Source: Thermodesulfobium narugense DSM 14796
GTDB lineage: Bacteria; Thermodesulfobiota; Thermodesulfobiia; Thermodesulfobiales; Thermodesulfobiaceae
Length of the DNA: 64,000 nt
NCBI RefSeq assembly: GCF_000212395.1
Contig: NC_015499.1
Location: 895,501 to 959,500 of the forward strand
Direction of reading: 5' to 3'
Both the position numbers and the translations under genes were made by a program. This document shows positions 9,359 to 19,077 of the stretch, piece after piece. Position 1 is the stretch's first letter. The number at the start of each line of letters is the position of its first letter. Below the pieces are notes generated by a model. It was not told where the DNA came from, ran no database searches, and saw only the letters and a program-made list of their open reading frames with translations.

Positions 9359-10855
9359 ATGTTTTATAAAAGCACTAGAGGAAGTGATAAAAAACTCTTA
9401 GCTTCTGAGACTATTCTAGAAGGCTTATCAGAAGATGGAGGACTTTTTGTTCCTGAACAAATACCAACGATTAATATAAAAGAAGTTTCGAAATTGGAAA
9501 GGTATCAAGATGTTGCTTTTTTAATACTAAAAAATTTTTTAACGGATTATACTGACGATGAGATAAGCTATTGTATAGAAAGAGCCTATAATTTTGATAA
9601 ATTTGATAGTAAATTTGTTGCTCCTATTTTTATTCTTAATAAAAACTGTTCAATAACTGAATTATGGCATGGTCCAACACAAGCGTTTAAGGATATTGCT
9701 CTTCAAATTATGCCGCTTTTATTATCTATTGCGAAGGATAAAAATAATGTAAAAAATGAAATTGTTATTTTGGTGGCAACATCTGGTGATACAGGCAAGG
9801 CAGCTCTTGAAGGGTATAGGGATGTAAAGGGTACTAAAATTATTGTTTTTTTCCCTCACAACGGAGTGAGTGAAATTCAAAGATTGCAAATGGTTACTCA
9901 GGAAGGAACAAACACATTTTCTTTCGCAGTGAAAGGAAATTTTGATGATGTTCAAAACAGCGTAAAATCAATTTTTAACGACATAATTTTAAACAAAAAG
10001 CTCTTGCAAAACGGTTTTGAACTTTCTTCTGCAAATTCGATAAATTGGGGGAGACTAGTTCCCCAAATAGTGTATTATTTTTATTCTTATATCCAAGGTT
10101 TGAAAAATAATTTGTTTGATATAAATTCAGAAATAAATTTTGTTGTTCCTACTGGCAACTTTGGTAATATATTGGCTGGCTACTATGCGAAGAAGATGGG
10201 TCTACCGGTTAAAAAACTTATTTGTGCTTCAAACAGCAACAACGTCCTTACAGACTTTATAAATACAGGAATATACAATAGAAAAAGGAAATTTTATAAA
10301 ACTATTTCGCCTTCAATGGACATTTTGATTTCTAGCAATTTAGAAAGATTATTATATGATTTGTCTGATTCAGATGCAGGCTATATTTCAAAGCTAATGA
10401 ACCAACTAAAAGAAAAAGGTGAATACAAGATAAATAATGATTTACACTCCAAGATAAAAGATCTGTTTTGGGCTGATTGGGCTGATGACGTGGAGACAAA
10501 GGAGCAAATTTATAAAGATTTTAAAGAAAATAATTATCTTTTAGATACGCATACTGCAGTAGGAAGAACAGTTTACCTAAAATATATCAGTCAAACGAAA
10601 GACTTTACACCGACATTTATATTGTCTACCGCAAACCCTTATAAATTTTCTATAAGTATCTACGAAGCCCTATTTGGTAAGCCAGAATATGATAAAAGTG
10701 AATTTGATTTAATGTTTGAAATAGAAGAAAAAACAAAGGTTCTAATTCCAGCACCACTAAGGTCTCTAAAAGAGAAAGACATAATTCATAAAAGTATAAT
10801 AAATAAAGAACATATGGTAGATGAAATACTGAAAATCTTAGGTATAAAGTCATAA
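9359..10855 (+). CDS. thrC: Threonine synthase
   Basis: Pyridoxal-phosphate enzyme converting O-phosphohomoserine to threonine. The PLP-lysine region reads HGPTQAFKDIALQ, preceded by the N-terminal TRG segment, and the phosphate-binding GNFGNILAGYYAKKMG follows later. This is the longer (498-residue) E. coli/yeast-like class rather than the short archaeal class. GAGGTGAGGG precedes ATG 9359. It ends 25 bases before tRNA-Thr(CGU), a striking but possibly chance pairing of a threonine enzyme with a threonine tRNA. Confidence 0.95.
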   Translation: MFYKSTRGSDKKLLASETILEGLSEDGGLFVPEQIPTINIKEVSKLERYQDVAFLILKNFLTDYTDDEISYCIERAYNFDKFDSKFVAPIFILNKNCSITELWHGPTQAFKDIALQIMPLLLSIAKDKNNVKNEIVILVATSGDTGKAALEGYRDVKGTKIIVFFPHNGVSEIQRLQMVTQEGTNTFSFAVKGNFDDVQNSVKSIFNDIILNKKLLQNGFELSSANSINWGRLVPQIVYYFYSYIQGLKNNLFDINSEINFVVPTGNFGNILAGYYAKKMGLPVKKLICASNSNNVLTDFINTGIYNRKRKFYKTISPSMDILISSNLERLLYDLSDSDAGYISKLMNQLKEKGEYKINNDLHSKIKDLFWADWADDVETKEQIYKDFKENNYLLDTHTAVGRTVYLKYISQTKDFTPTFILSTANPYKFSISIYEALFGKPEYDKSEFDLMFEIEEKTKVLIPAPLRSLKEKDIIHKSIINKEHMVDEILKILGIKS

Positions 10856-10860
10856 TTTTT

Positions 10861-10869
10861 TGATATAAT
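10861..10869 (+). promoter_or_regulatory. Extended -10 promoter of tRNA-Thr (TGATATAAT)
   Basis: TG at 10861-10862 and TATAAT at 10864-10869, eleven bases before the first base of the tRNA, the expected distance for a short 5' leader. It starts just after the thrC stop codon. Confidence 0.6.
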
Positions 10870-10880
10870 ATTAAATCTAG

Positions 10881-10956
10881 GCCAACGTAGCTCAGCTGGC
10901 AGAGCAACTGATTCGTAATCAGTAGGTCGGCGGTTCGAATCCGCCCGTTGGCTCCA
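10881..10956 (+). tRNA. tRNA-Thr (anticodon CGU)
   Basis: Full cloverleaf. The acceptor stem GCCAACG pairs with CGTTGGC (10946-10952), the anticodon loop is TTCGTAA, and the T-arm contains GGTTCGAATCC. The CCA end is encoded at 10954-10956. The CGT anticodon reads ACG threonine codons. The UGU isoacceptor lies at 30208-30283 on the other strand. Confidence 0.95.
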
Positions 10957-10971
10957 CTTAAAAGTCAAATA

Positions 10972-13665
10972 TTATAAATTTTGAACGTCAAAATCACACA
11001 TTACACAATCTTTACCAGCTGCTTTTGCTGCATACATCAGCTTATCAACTCTTTTAACTATTGAATTAACAGTATCAGATTCGTGATATGTTGTGACTCC
11101 AAAGCTTGCAGTAACAAATTCAATTTCTGGAATATCTAACTTATACATTCCACCTTTTAGCTCTAAAGCTAACTTTTTTGCAAAGTGTAAATTGGTATTG
11201 GTAAGAAGTATCATAAACTCTTCTCCGCCCCATCTAGCTATAAAATCAGTTTTTCTGATTCTATTCTTTACTAACTTTACTATATTTATAAGCACTTTAT
11301 CGCCGATTTCGTGTCCGTAGTTATCATTAACAACTTTAAAATCATCAATATCAAGCATTATAAGCGAAAAAGGTATGTTGCTTCGTTTTGTTCTCTCAAT
11401 CTCTTCTTCTAATCTTTTTTCAAAATATCTTCTGTTGTAAGAGTCAGTTAGCGAATCTTTGACAGATAGTTCATACAATTCTTCCTCCATTTTTTTGTTT
11501 TCTGTAATGTCTCTTATCGATTCTATTGCTCCAATTACGTTTCCTTCTCTATCCGTCAACTTAGATACCGCAACAAATACATATGCTCCTGTGTTGTTGT
11601 ATATTTTTGGAGTAAAAGTTTCTGCATAAATTATATTTTCTGATTTATAAATCACTTTGTAGTTTTCTTTTAAAAACTTTTCATTTTTGTTTAAGATTAA
11701 GTTAGCTAATAATGGTCTTGGCTCATCATAAAACAATACAGAATAATCTATATAGTTTTTTCCTATCATCTTTTCTTTTGTTTTGCCTGTCAAAGCTTCC
11801 AAAGCTTTATTCCATGATATGATTTTCCCTTCATAATTTATAACAAAGGTGGCATCAGGTAAGTTTTCTATAATATTATTTAAAAGAAAATATGCTCTTT
11901 CTAATTCAAGTTGAGCCTTTTTTCTTTCAGTGATATCTTGGACGGTCCAGATAGTAACTTTTTCATCCTCGTCGATAACATTTACTGTAGCTTCACAAAT
12001 AATTAACTGATTATCCTTCCTTTTTTGATGGAGCTCTATAAGTTCAACTTTTTTATTAGCAAATAAATTGTTATATATCATATCAACTCTCTTATATTCT
12101 TCTTCATCAAAAAACAATATTTTCGTTGGTTTTCCGATAAGTTCTTCTAGATCAGAGTAGCCGAATATTTGAGCAAATTTGGGATTAACCTGTAAAAAAA
12201 TCCTATTTTTTACAAGTGCTATACCAATTAGAGCATTTTCAATAATACTCTTTCTAATTTTTGATATCTCATTTTCTCTTTTTCTAAAGTCTAATCTATC
12301 TAAGCCAATTGAAATATCTTTTGAGAGTTCTTCTAACAATTTTTTTAAATCACCTGTAAAAACGTTTTCTTCAGAGTGATAGACTGATAAAGTAGCCCAT
12401 ATATCATCCTTTTTAAATATTGGAATAGTAGCGCTTGACTTTATACCATATTTTTTAGCTAAATTTCTCCATGGGGCTGTAAAATTTTCCTTTTCGAATG
12501 ATTGGACATAATTAGGGATTTTATTTCTCCACGTTTTTCCAGATGATCCCTGGCCTTCAGGTATTTCAGGTTTAATAGAGATAAAAGCAGAATAAGCGTA
12601 ATCGGTTTCACCAGTTGCAGCCAAGATTCTAAATACACCATCTTTATCTGGTTTGGCAACGAATGCAAGTTTTAGATGACCATAATTCACAGCTATATCA
12701 CATATTGATTGATACAAAGTTAGTTCATCTTGTACATTTGAGATCAATTGATTTATTTGCGTTAAAACAGTTCCAAAATCGACGATTCTTTGAAGATTTT
12801 TCTTTTCTCTTTCTTTCTTATTTATGTAAAAAAATATAAAAACATTTACAAGAATCATTAAAAATAAAACAAATCCTTCAACAAATAGTCTTTTTAAAGA
12901 TGTGTTTATATAGGTTTCCCAAATTAGTTTTTTGGGATAAACCGCTTTTATTTCAAAAGGGTATCCAGGGACTATAACTATTATTTCATTTCCACTAATA
13001 ATTGATGCGTTTTTTATAAAAATCCCATCCGATAATCTTCCTAATAGTTCATTGTTTCTTAAATCTTTTACTATCAAATTGAATTTTTTACTCTTTATAT
13101 CACTAGAAAGTAAATTATCTAAAAAATATGCTGTACGAATGTAATAAAGTGGTTTGCCAAGGGAATCTCTTAATATATATCTTTCATTTAACACTTCAGT
13201 ATGAAACAAACCTATGTGAACTAAACCAAGCTGATAGTCTGGATTTTTACTTACTGGAAAAAATTTTATTTTAGGTACGTCATTGATTTTTGGAAGAGTG
13301 GTAAAAATAATTTTATCTTCTTTAGAATATATGCTAAAAGCAGGTGTGTCAGAATAAAATTTAGTTAGATATCTTATAAAATTAGCAGTTTCTTTATCAA
13401 CTACATTATCAGATGACTGGTTGCTCAACAACAAACTTCCAATGAATTTAAGAGTTTCAAACTTTGAATCAAGTTTTTTTGATATTTCAGCTGCGTACAA
13501 AGAAGCTAAATTTCTTGCATCATTTTCGACTATTAGTTGAGCATTAAAAAAATCAAGAACCTCACTATTAACTATCCAAAAAATAACAAATATTGTAGGT
13601 AGAAATAGTAAAAAAACTGTAAGTATTTTGTATTGTCTTATTCTTTTTAAAATATTTAAAATCAT
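10972..13665 (-). CDS. Membrane-anchored sensor diguanylate cyclase (sensor-GAF-PAS-PAS-GGDEF)
   Basis: An 897-residue signalling protein. A first membrane helix (about 15-33) and a second (about 248-270) bracket an extracytoplasmic region that I cannot assign more closely. Inside follow a GAF domain (about 295-450), a PAS domain starting near SIIENALIGIALVKN, a second PAS starting near IIENLPDATFVIN, and a C-terminal GGDEF domain with RWGGEEF. RKTD five residues upstream matches the inhibitory RxxD site. It is therefore an active-looking c-di-GMP synthase integrating periplasmic and cytoplasmic signals. The gene converges on tRNA-Thr with only 15 bases between. Confidence 0.9.
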   Translation of the reverse strand: MILNILKRIRQYKILTVFLLFLPTIFVIFWIVNSEVLDFFNAQLIVENDARNLASLYAAEISKKLDSKFETLKFIGSLLLSNQSSDNVVDKETANFIRYLTKFYSDTPAFSIYSKEDKIIFTTLPKINDVPKIKFFPVSKNPDYQLGLVHIGLFHTEVLNERYILRDSLGKPLYYIRTAYFLDNLLSSDIKSKKFNLIVKDLRNNELLGRLSDGIFIKNASIISGNEIIVIVPGYPFEIKAVYPKKLIWETYINTSLKRLFVEGFVLFLMILVNVFIFFYINKKEREKKNLQRIVDFGTVLTQINQLISNVQDELTLYQSICDIAVNYGHLKLAFVAKPDKDGVFRILAATGETDYAYSAFISIKPEIPEGQGSSGKTWRNKIPNYVQSFEKENFTAPWRNLAKKYGIKSSATIPIFKKDDIWATLSVYHSEENVFTGDLKKLLEELSKDISIGLDRLDFRKRENEISKIRKSIIENALIGIALVKNRIFLQVNPKFAQIFGYSDLEELIGKPTKILFFDEEEYKRVDMIYNNLFANKKVELIELHQKRKDNQLIICEATVNVIDEDEKVTIWTVQDITERKKAQLELERAYFLLNNIIENLPDATFVINYEGKIISWNKALEALTGKTKEKMIGKNYIDYSVLFYDEPRPLLANLILNKNEKFLKENYKVIYKSENIIYAETFTPKIYNNTGAYVFVAVSKLTDREGNVIGAIESIRDITENKKMEEELYELSVKDSLTDSYNRRYFEKRLEEEIERTKRSNIPFSLIMLDIDDFKVVNDNYGHEIGDKVLINIVKLVKNRIRKTDFIARWGGEEFMILLTNTNLHFAKKLALELKGGMYKLDIPEIEFVTASFGVTTYHESDTVNSIVKRVDKLMYAAKAAGKDCVMCDFDVQNL

Positions 13666-13790
13666 TTAAAAAAATTTAGCTCCAAAATATTTTAATATAG
13701 TTAATTATAGCTTAAATTGTAATTCAAAAATAATTTAAAATATTTCTTTAAGCAATATTAACGATATAAAAAAATTTTAGGAGGAATTCA

Positions 13791-14771
13791 ATGAAAAAAG
13801 TAGTAATTATAGCAACTGGTGGTACAATTGCAATGAAAAAAAACAATTCAGGTAAGTCATCTCCAGCTATTTTTGGCGAAAAACTTATTGAAAGTGTTCC
13901 TTGTATTAGAGAAATTGCAGATTTTGAAATTGTAAACTTTAGTAATTTTGCAAGTTGCAATATGAGTCCAGAAAATTTGATAAGATTAGCTAAAAAAGTT
14001 GAAGATATATTAAAAAATAAAGATATAAATGGGATAGTTATTACTCATGGTACTGATACTGTTGAAGAGAGCGCCTTTTTTTTGGAACTAACCATTGATG
14101 ACGAGAGACCTATAATTTTTACTGCTGCTCAAAGAGATGCTTCAGAAATTGATTCAGATGGTCCAAGAAATATTAAAAATGCAGCAAGAATAGCTACTGA
14201 TGAGCGTGCGAAAAATAGAGGTGTAATGGTTTCTTTAAACGAAGAAATTTTTGGGGCTTTATATGTTCAAAAAACCCACACAAGCAACATTAAAACATTT
14301 AGTTCTGGTGAGATGGGTATGATTGGCTATGTTGATATAGACAAAATCTGCTTTTATAATTTCCAAAAATCTAAAATAAAATTCAAAATTCCTGAAAACT
14401 TTCCGGTTGTAATTCCAATCATGGCCTTTACAGGAATGGATTCAAACTTGATAGAGTTTTGTGTAAGAAGTGGTGCAAGAGGAATAGTAATAGAAGCATT
14501 TGGTCGGGGAAATGTGCCGCCAGAATTAGAGGATGGAATATTGTTTGCTCGTGAGAAAAAAATTCCTGTAGTAATCACGTCAAGATGTTATAATGGCAGA
14601 GTATTGCCAGTATATTCATATAAAGGCGGTTCAAGTAGACTTAAAGACTTTGGATGTATATTTTCTGAGGGTCTTTCTACTGCAAAATCAAGACTACTTT
14701 TAGGTCTTGCACTTACTCAAACAGATGATAGTTCTGAAATACAGGATATTTTTACTAATATTTTATGTTAG
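13791..14771 (+). CDS. L-asparaginase (type I-like)
   Basis: Hydrolyses asparagine to aspartate and ammonia. The first catalytic threonine is Thr12 in ATGGTIA, and the second catalytic set lies in ITHGTDTVEE (Thr88-Asp89), with QKTHT carrying the expected lysine near residue 161. It has 326 residues and no signal peptide, so it is cytoplasmic. An AGGAGGA Shine-Dalgarno precedes ATG 13791. The next gene is also an amidohydrolase and the following pair is a transporter, which suggests uptake and deamidation of small nitrogen compounds (inference). Confidence 0.92.
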   Translation: MKKVVIIATGGTIAMKKNNSGKSSPAIFGEKLIESVPCIREIADFEIVNFSNFASCNMSPENLIRLAKKVEDILKNKDINGIVITHGTDTVEESAFFLELTIDDERPIIFTAAQRDASEIDSDGPRNIKNAARIATDERAKNRGVMVSLNEEIFGALYVQKTHTSNIKTFSSGEMGMIGYVDIDKICFYNFQKSKIKFKIPENFPVVIPIMAFTGMDSNLIEFCVRSGARGIVIEAFGRGNVPPELEDGILFAREKKIPVVITSRCYNGRVLPVYSYKGGSSRLKDFGCIFSEGLSTAKSRLLLGLALTQTDDSSEIQDIFTNILC

Positions 14772-14855
14772 TTTATTTTAGAATAAGACTTATTTATTCA
14801 TATATTTTAAGATTTAACGTATAATATTTAGATACACGACTGATTGGGGGTACTT

Positions 14856-16022
14856 ATGTTCAACGAATTAAACTCTTTACAAAGCATTTTTGATTATGTA
14901 ATCGAGATGAGAAGATATTTTCATATGAATCCAGAACTAGGATTAGAAGAGTTTAACACTCAGAAAAAAATAATATCAGAATTAGAAAATTTGGGACTAA
15001 ACCCTCAAAAAATAGGTAAAACTGGGGTAGTTTGTGATATTGAGGGGAATGGTTCAAAAAGACTTGCCATAAGAGCGGATATTGATGCTCTTCCAATAGA
15101 TGATCAAATTGATAAACCTTATAGATCAAGAGTTCCTAATGTATGTCATGCATGTGGACACGACGGTCATATCGCAATGCTCTTAGGGTTGGCAAGATTT
15201 TTTTCAGAAAACATTATTTTACTTTCTGGCAAGTTGAGACTAATATTTCAGCCCAATGAAGAAAAAGTCCCTATTGGCGGTGCTAAAAGATTAATTGAAG
15301 AAGGTGTGTTAAACGATGTAGATATTATTATTGGTGCACATTTATGGCAACCAATAGAATGTGGGAAAATAGGTATTAGTTATGATAGGATGATGGCTTG
15401 TGCTGATGAATTTGTTATCAAAATTAGCGGTCGAGGTGGACATGGGTCAATGCCACATCAAACTATTGACCCAATAATTACAGGTTCTCAAATAATTCTT
15501 GCGCTTAAAATGATTACATCAACCAATATAGATCCACTTGAAAATGCAGTTTTATCAATAGGTCTTTTTAATGCAGGTTCTGCTTTTAACATAATTCCTG
15601 ATAGTTCAGTTATAAAGGGGACAGTAAGAACGTTTTCTCAAGAAGTTAGAGAAACAATGTTTAGGCGTATCAGAGAAGTTTGTGAAGGAATTTGTGCATC
15701 GAATGGTGCAAAATTTGATTTGGAACCAATTTTTGGTTATCCTTCTCTAATAAATCATAAGGATATTGCCAAAATAATTGAAAGTTCTGCTATTGAAGTT
15801 TTAGGAGAAGAAAATGTTCAGCACATAAAACCAGTTATGGGAGCTGAAGATTTTTCTTATTACTTACAGAAAATAAAAGGTGCCTTCTTTTTCATAGGAG
15901 CAGGTAATGTTTCAAAGGGCATAATCTATCCCCATCATCACCCTCATTTCGATATTGATGAAAATGCTCTTAAGATAGGGCTTAAAGTTTTTATTAATTC
16001 AACTATTAAGATTTTAAAATAA
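14856..16022 (+). CDS. M20-family amidohydrolase (HipO/IAA-amino-acid hydrolase type)
   Basis: Metal-dependent amidohydrolase of the M20D group, which cleaves N-acyl amino acids. The metal-binding motif CHACGHDGHIAM is intact, and QPNEEKVPIGGAKR supplies the next ligand and catalytic base region. The dimerisation domain sits in the middle (SGRGGHGSMPHQTIDP), and the C-terminal ligand region reads GAEDFSYYLQ. ATG 14856 follows a TTGGGGG ribosome site with five bases between; a TTG 12 bases further up lies inside that site. Substrate specificity cannot be read from sequence. It is followed by a symporter pair, perhaps importing its substrate. Confidence 0.87.
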   Translation: MFNELNSLQSIFDYVIEMRRYFHMNPELGLEEFNTQKKIISELENLGLNPQKIGKTGVVCDIEGNGSKRLAIRADIDALPIDDQIDKPYRSRVPNVCHACGHDGHIAMLLGLARFFSENIILLSGKLRLIFQPNEEKVPIGGAKRLIEEGVLNDVDIIIGAHLWQPIECGKIGISYDRMMACADEFVIKISGRGGHGSMPHQTIDPIITGSQIILALKMITSTNIDPLENAVLSIGLFNAGSAFNIIPDSSVIKGTVRTFSQEVRETMFRRIREVCEGICASNGAKFDLEPIFGYPSLINHKDIAKIIESSAIEVLGEENVQHIKPVMGAEDFSYYLQKIKGAFFFIGAGNVSKGIIYPHHHPHFDIDENALKIGLKVFINSTIKILK

Positions 16023-16048
16023 ATTTAAAAAATTTGGGGGTATATTCT

Positions 16049-16243
16049 ATGAAGACTTTAAAACTAGTTTTAACTTTAATACCGTTTTGTTGGACAATTT
16101 TAATGATTCCATTTGTTAATAGAGTCAAACCAATTGTTCTGGGACTTCCATTTTTAGCCTTTTGGTTGGTAGCTGGAATATTTGTAGCATTTATATGTCT
16201 AAGCATAATTTACAAAATAGATACGAAAAATCCTAATCAATAG
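16049..16243 (+). CDS. DUF3311 small membrane protein, symporter partner
   Basis: A 64-residue protein with two membrane helices separated by the conserved PFVNRVKPIVLGLPF segment of DUF3311. Such proteins are routinely encoded just before a sodium:solute symporter, as here, and are thought to be its accessory subunit (family knowledge). ATG 16049 is preceded by TTGGGGG at an eight-base spacing. The stop is 11 bases before the transporter gene, so the two are co-translated. Confidence 0.85.
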   Translation: MKTLKLVLTLIPFCWTILMIPFVNRVKPIVLGLPFLAFWLVAGIFVAFICLSIIYKIDTKNPNQ

Positions 16244-16254
16244 GGGGTTGAACT

Positions 16255-17724
16255 ATGTCAAATGAATTCTTAGCGTTAGGAATTATTTTTGCGTTTATTT
16301 TTATAACTACTATAGTTGGTATGCTTCCAGGAATGAGAGAAAAACTTAACTTAGAAGGTTGGGCTATTGGAGGTAGAGGATTTGGTAGATGGCTTAGCTG
16401 GTTTATCTTGGCTGGCGAGATTTATACTGCTTTTGCCTTTCTTGGCGCAAGTGGATGGGCATATGCAAGAGGTGGACCTACTTTTTACATATTAGGATAT
16501 GGCGCTCTAGCTTATGTGGTAGGATATTATCTGCTTCCAAAAATTTCGCCTATTGGCAAAAAATTTGGCCTAATGACTCAACCCGATTTAGTTCAACATA
16601 TTTATGATAGTAAACTATTAGGAATTTTGACAGCTATAATTGGTGTGCTCTTTCTTTTGCCATATCTTCAACTTCAACTAACAGGTCTTGGCATAATAAT
16701 TCAAACGTGTTCTTATGGTTTATTTACTAAAGTGCCGGCTATGTTAATAGCATTTACTCTTGTAGCTATTTTTGTATATCTTAGTGGGCTTAAAGGTGTT
16801 GCTTCGACTGCAGTTATAAAAGATGTAGTAATGATAGTTGCTGTAGTTTTTTTTGGTTTATATTTGCCTTTTCATTTTTTTGGTAATGTTGGAAATATGT
16901 TTGAGGCATTAGATGCTGCAAAACCAGGATTTTTGACACTTCCTGGTCCGACCAAGGTTCTTGATTCAAGCTGGGTAATGTCTACTCTTGTTCTTACAAG
17001 CCTCGGCTTTTATATGTGGCCACACTTTTCAGCTAATAGTTTTAGTGCGAAGGGTCCTGAAGTGTTAAGACACAATGCAGTTTTTCTTCCTCTATATCAA
17101 ATTTGTTTGCTCTTTCCAATGCTTATTGGTTTTACAGCATTATTGATCATACCTGGCTTAAGCAACCCTGATATGTCTTTTATGTTAATGGTTCAAAAGG
17201 TGTTTCCAGGCTGGGCTCTAGGTCTTGTTGGAGGAGCAGGTGCACTGGCTTGTATGATTCCTGCCTCTGATTTGATATTAAATACATCGATGATCTTTAC
17301 CAGAAATATTTATTGTAGAGGCTTTAATCCCAAGGCCGATCACGCACATCAGAAATTTGTTGCAAGAATAGTAGTTTTTATAATTACTGCTACAGCTCTT
17401 TGTTTGGCAATTTTTGCTCCAAACCTTTTGGTTAACCTTCTTTTAGTTGGGTATTCTGGAGTTACTCAATTTTTTCCTATGATTGTACTTGGACTTTTTT
17501 GGAAAAAAGCTACTAAAGTTGCATCTTTTTGTGGATTAATTGTTGGGGAAATTTTAGTAGTTTATTTAATATTTAACAAACTAGATCCAATATCGATATT
17601 AGGATTTCATTTAAATGCAGGTTTTTTTGCTTTAACTGTGAATATGATAATATTTGTAGTAGTAAGCTTTTTGACCTCTAGTAAAGAAAATATAGCTAGA
17701 AAGGAGCAAAGATTAATCACATAA
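16255..17724 (+). CDS. Sodium:solute symporter family transporter (MctP-like)
   Basis: A 489-residue inner-membrane protein with about 13 hydrophobic segments and the SSS-family fold. The second helix region carries GRGFGRWLSWFILAGEIYTAFAFLGASGW, typical of the MctP/YodF branch whose members move monocarboxylates or related organic anions. The DUF3311 gene directly upstream supports this branch. The true substrate is not readable from sequence. Asparaginase and the M20 hydrolase upstream in the same direction suggest that it may import an amino-acid derivative or organic acid (inference). A GGGGG-type ribosome site is used, like its upstream neighbours. Confidence 0.88.
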   Translation: MSNEFLALGIIFAFIFITTIVGMLPGMREKLNLEGWAIGGRGFGRWLSWFILAGEIYTAFAFLGASGWAYARGGPTFYILGYGALAYVVGYYLLPKISPIGKKFGLMTQPDLVQHIYDSKLLGILTAIIGVLFLLPYLQLQLTGLGIIIQTCSYGLFTKVPAMLIAFTLVAIFVYLSGLKGVASTAVIKDVVMIVAVVFFGLYLPFHFFGNVGNMFEALDAAKPGFLTLPGPTKVLDSSWVMSTLVLTSLGFYMWPHFSANSFSAKGPEVLRHNAVFLPLYQICLLFPMLIGFTALLIIPGLSNPDMSFMLMVQKVFPGWALGLVGGAGALACMIPASDLILNTSMIFTRNIYCRGFNPKADHAHQKFVARIVVFIITATALCLAIFAPNLLVNLLLVGYSGVTQFFPMIVLGLFWKKATKVASFCGLIVGEILVVYLIFNKLDPISILGFHLNAGFFALTVNMIIFVVVSFLTSSKENIARKEQRLIT

Positions 17725-17755
17725 AGCAATCTGAAAAATTTGGGAGGCGGTCTAG

Positions 17756-18235
17756 ATGAATGGTAGAAAGGATAGACTTTTGAAAGATTATCTTCACGAT
17801 CCTTATTTCGTTAAAGAAAAATATCCCGAACCATCAGTTTGTGAAAGATGTGGAGTAGTGTTTAATGAAGGAATATTTAGCTGGGTAAAGCCTGTACCAA
17901 AAGAATTTCCAAAAATGATTTGTCCTGCTTGTAGAAGGCTAGAAGATAAATGTGAGGGTGGTATAGTTTTACTTACTGGGAAATTTTTAAAAAATCATAA
18001 AGAAGAAATTATTAACATAGTAAAAAATGTTGAAACTTATAAAATTGAGAAAAGACCACTTGAAAGAATAATGTCTATTATTGAAGATGAAAATGGTATA
18101 GAGATAAAAACAACATACGAACATCTTGCTAGAAGAATTGGAGAAGCAATAAACAACGCTTTTAAAGGCGAGCTTAAAATAACCTATCCTGAAGGTGAAA
18201 AATATGTTAGAGTGAAGTGGTTTAGAGATGAATAA
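17756..18235 (+). CDS. BCAM0308-type zinc-ribbon protein
   Basis: A 159-residue cytoplasmic protein with two Cys pairs in the N-terminal third, CERCG and CPACRRLEDKCEGG, resembling the NMD3-like zinc ribbon. This arrangement is known as the BCAM0308 family, whose function is not established. The remainder is charged and may form a small alpha/beta domain. A GGGAGGCGG ribosome site precedes ATG 17756. The 3' end overlaps the SIMPL gene by eight bases, so the two are translationally coupled. Confidence 0.72.
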   Translation: MNGRKDRLLKDYLHDPYFVKEKYPEPSVCERCGVVFNEGIFSWVKPVPKEFPKMICPACRRLEDKCEGGIVLLTGKFLKNHKEEIINIVKNVETYKIEKRPLERIMSIIEDENGIEIKTTYEHLARRIGEAINNAFKGELKITYPEGEKYVRVKWFRDE

Positions 18236-18971
18236 AATTTATTATTCATTTTTAGTATTTGTTTCTGCAGTTTGTTTCCTAATAATTTCAACTATTCCAT
18301 CTTTCGGTTCAGAAAACACATATGATTTAAAAATTAACAATGACAAAACTATTTCAGTTGTTGGAACCGGTATAATAAAAGAAAAACCTGATATTGCAGA
18401 GATTGACTTTGAAATTGATTTAAAAAATATCGATCCCTCCAAGGCAATGGAGAATCTGGCTCAAAAAGCAAACAGCCTTTTACAAAACCTTTATGAACAG
18501 GGAATTAATAGAAGCGATGTTAAAACCTTAAATGTTATTCTTCAACCAATATATTTTTACGATAAGAACTCAAACAAGGAAGTATTAGATGGTTATAATG
18601 CTAGAGAATATTTTATTTTAAAAACATCTGTTGAAGATTCCGGTAAAATAATTTCTTTGCTCACAAATAGCGGTGTAAATCGTATTAACAATATTAAATT
18701 TGAAAGATCAAACATGAATCAATTAAAACTTCAGGCCATTGAATTGGCTATGAATGACGCACGAAAGCAAGCAGAAGCTGTATTAAGTAAGACAATGTAT
18801 AAGATATCAGGAATAAAGAGTGTAACAGTCTCTCCTATTACTGTACCTAGTCCTATGTTAAAGGAAGATGTATATAACAAATCTCTAGAAACAGTTAGTC
18901 AAAATCTCCCAGTAGAAGGAGGAGAAATAGAAGTTAAAGCAAGTCTGCAAGTGGTCTTTATATTTGAATAG
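18228..18971 (+). CDS. SIMPL (DUF541) domain protein, exported
   Basis: A 247-residue protein with a clear N-terminal signal peptide (hydrophobic FLVFVSAVCFLIISTIPSF, then a likely cleavage site before SENTYD). The remainder matches the SIMPL/DUF541 domain: an ISVVGTG start, the GYNAREYFIL motif and a long helix near ARKQAEAVLSKT. Family members are periplasmic or surface proteins linked to oxidative stress and to oligomer formation; the biochemical role is unclear. It overlaps the upstream zinc-ribbon gene by eight bases. Confidence 0.82.
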   Translation: MNKIYYSFLVFVSAVCFLIISTIPSFGSENTYDLKINNDKTISVVGTGIIKEKPDIAEIDFEIDLKNIDPSKAMENLAQKANSLLQNLYEQGINRSDVKTLNVILQPIYFYDKNSNKEVLDGYNAREYFILKTSVEDSGKIISLLTNSGVNRINNIKFERSNMNQLKLQAIELAMNDARKQAEAVLSKTMYKISGIKSVTVSPITVPSPMLKEDVYNKSLETVSQNLPVEGGEIEVKASLQVVFIFE

Positions 18972-19044
18972 TTTTTAACTTATATTTAACTATAAATTAA
19001 CTTAATATTAAAATTAATATTTTAGTTTAAAGAAGGAGTGATAT

Positions 19045-19059
19045 ATGCGCGATAAATAA
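19045..19059 (+). other. Four-codon minigene (ATG CGC GAT AAA TAA) with its own Shine-Dalgarno
   Basis: AAGGAG at 19033-19038 is ideally spaced before ATG 19045, and the reading frame ends after Met-Arg-Asp-Lys. The DsrE-like gene begins 18 bases after the stop, with a second Shine-Dalgarno. It may be a leader minigene or a remnant of an older start. Confidence 0.35.
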
Positions 19060-19077
19060 AATTTGGAGGTTCAAACA

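Noticed and set aside
10786-10968. Minus-strand ORF of 60 codons across the thrC end and tRNA-Thr
   Set aside because: Its central peptide is the familiar spurious translation of a tRNA-Thr gene read backwards; the tRNA explains the sequence.
19004-19021. AATATTA-N4-TAATATT palindrome before the DsrE-like gene
   Set aside because: Composed only of A and T in an AT-rich gap, so not distinguishable from chance.
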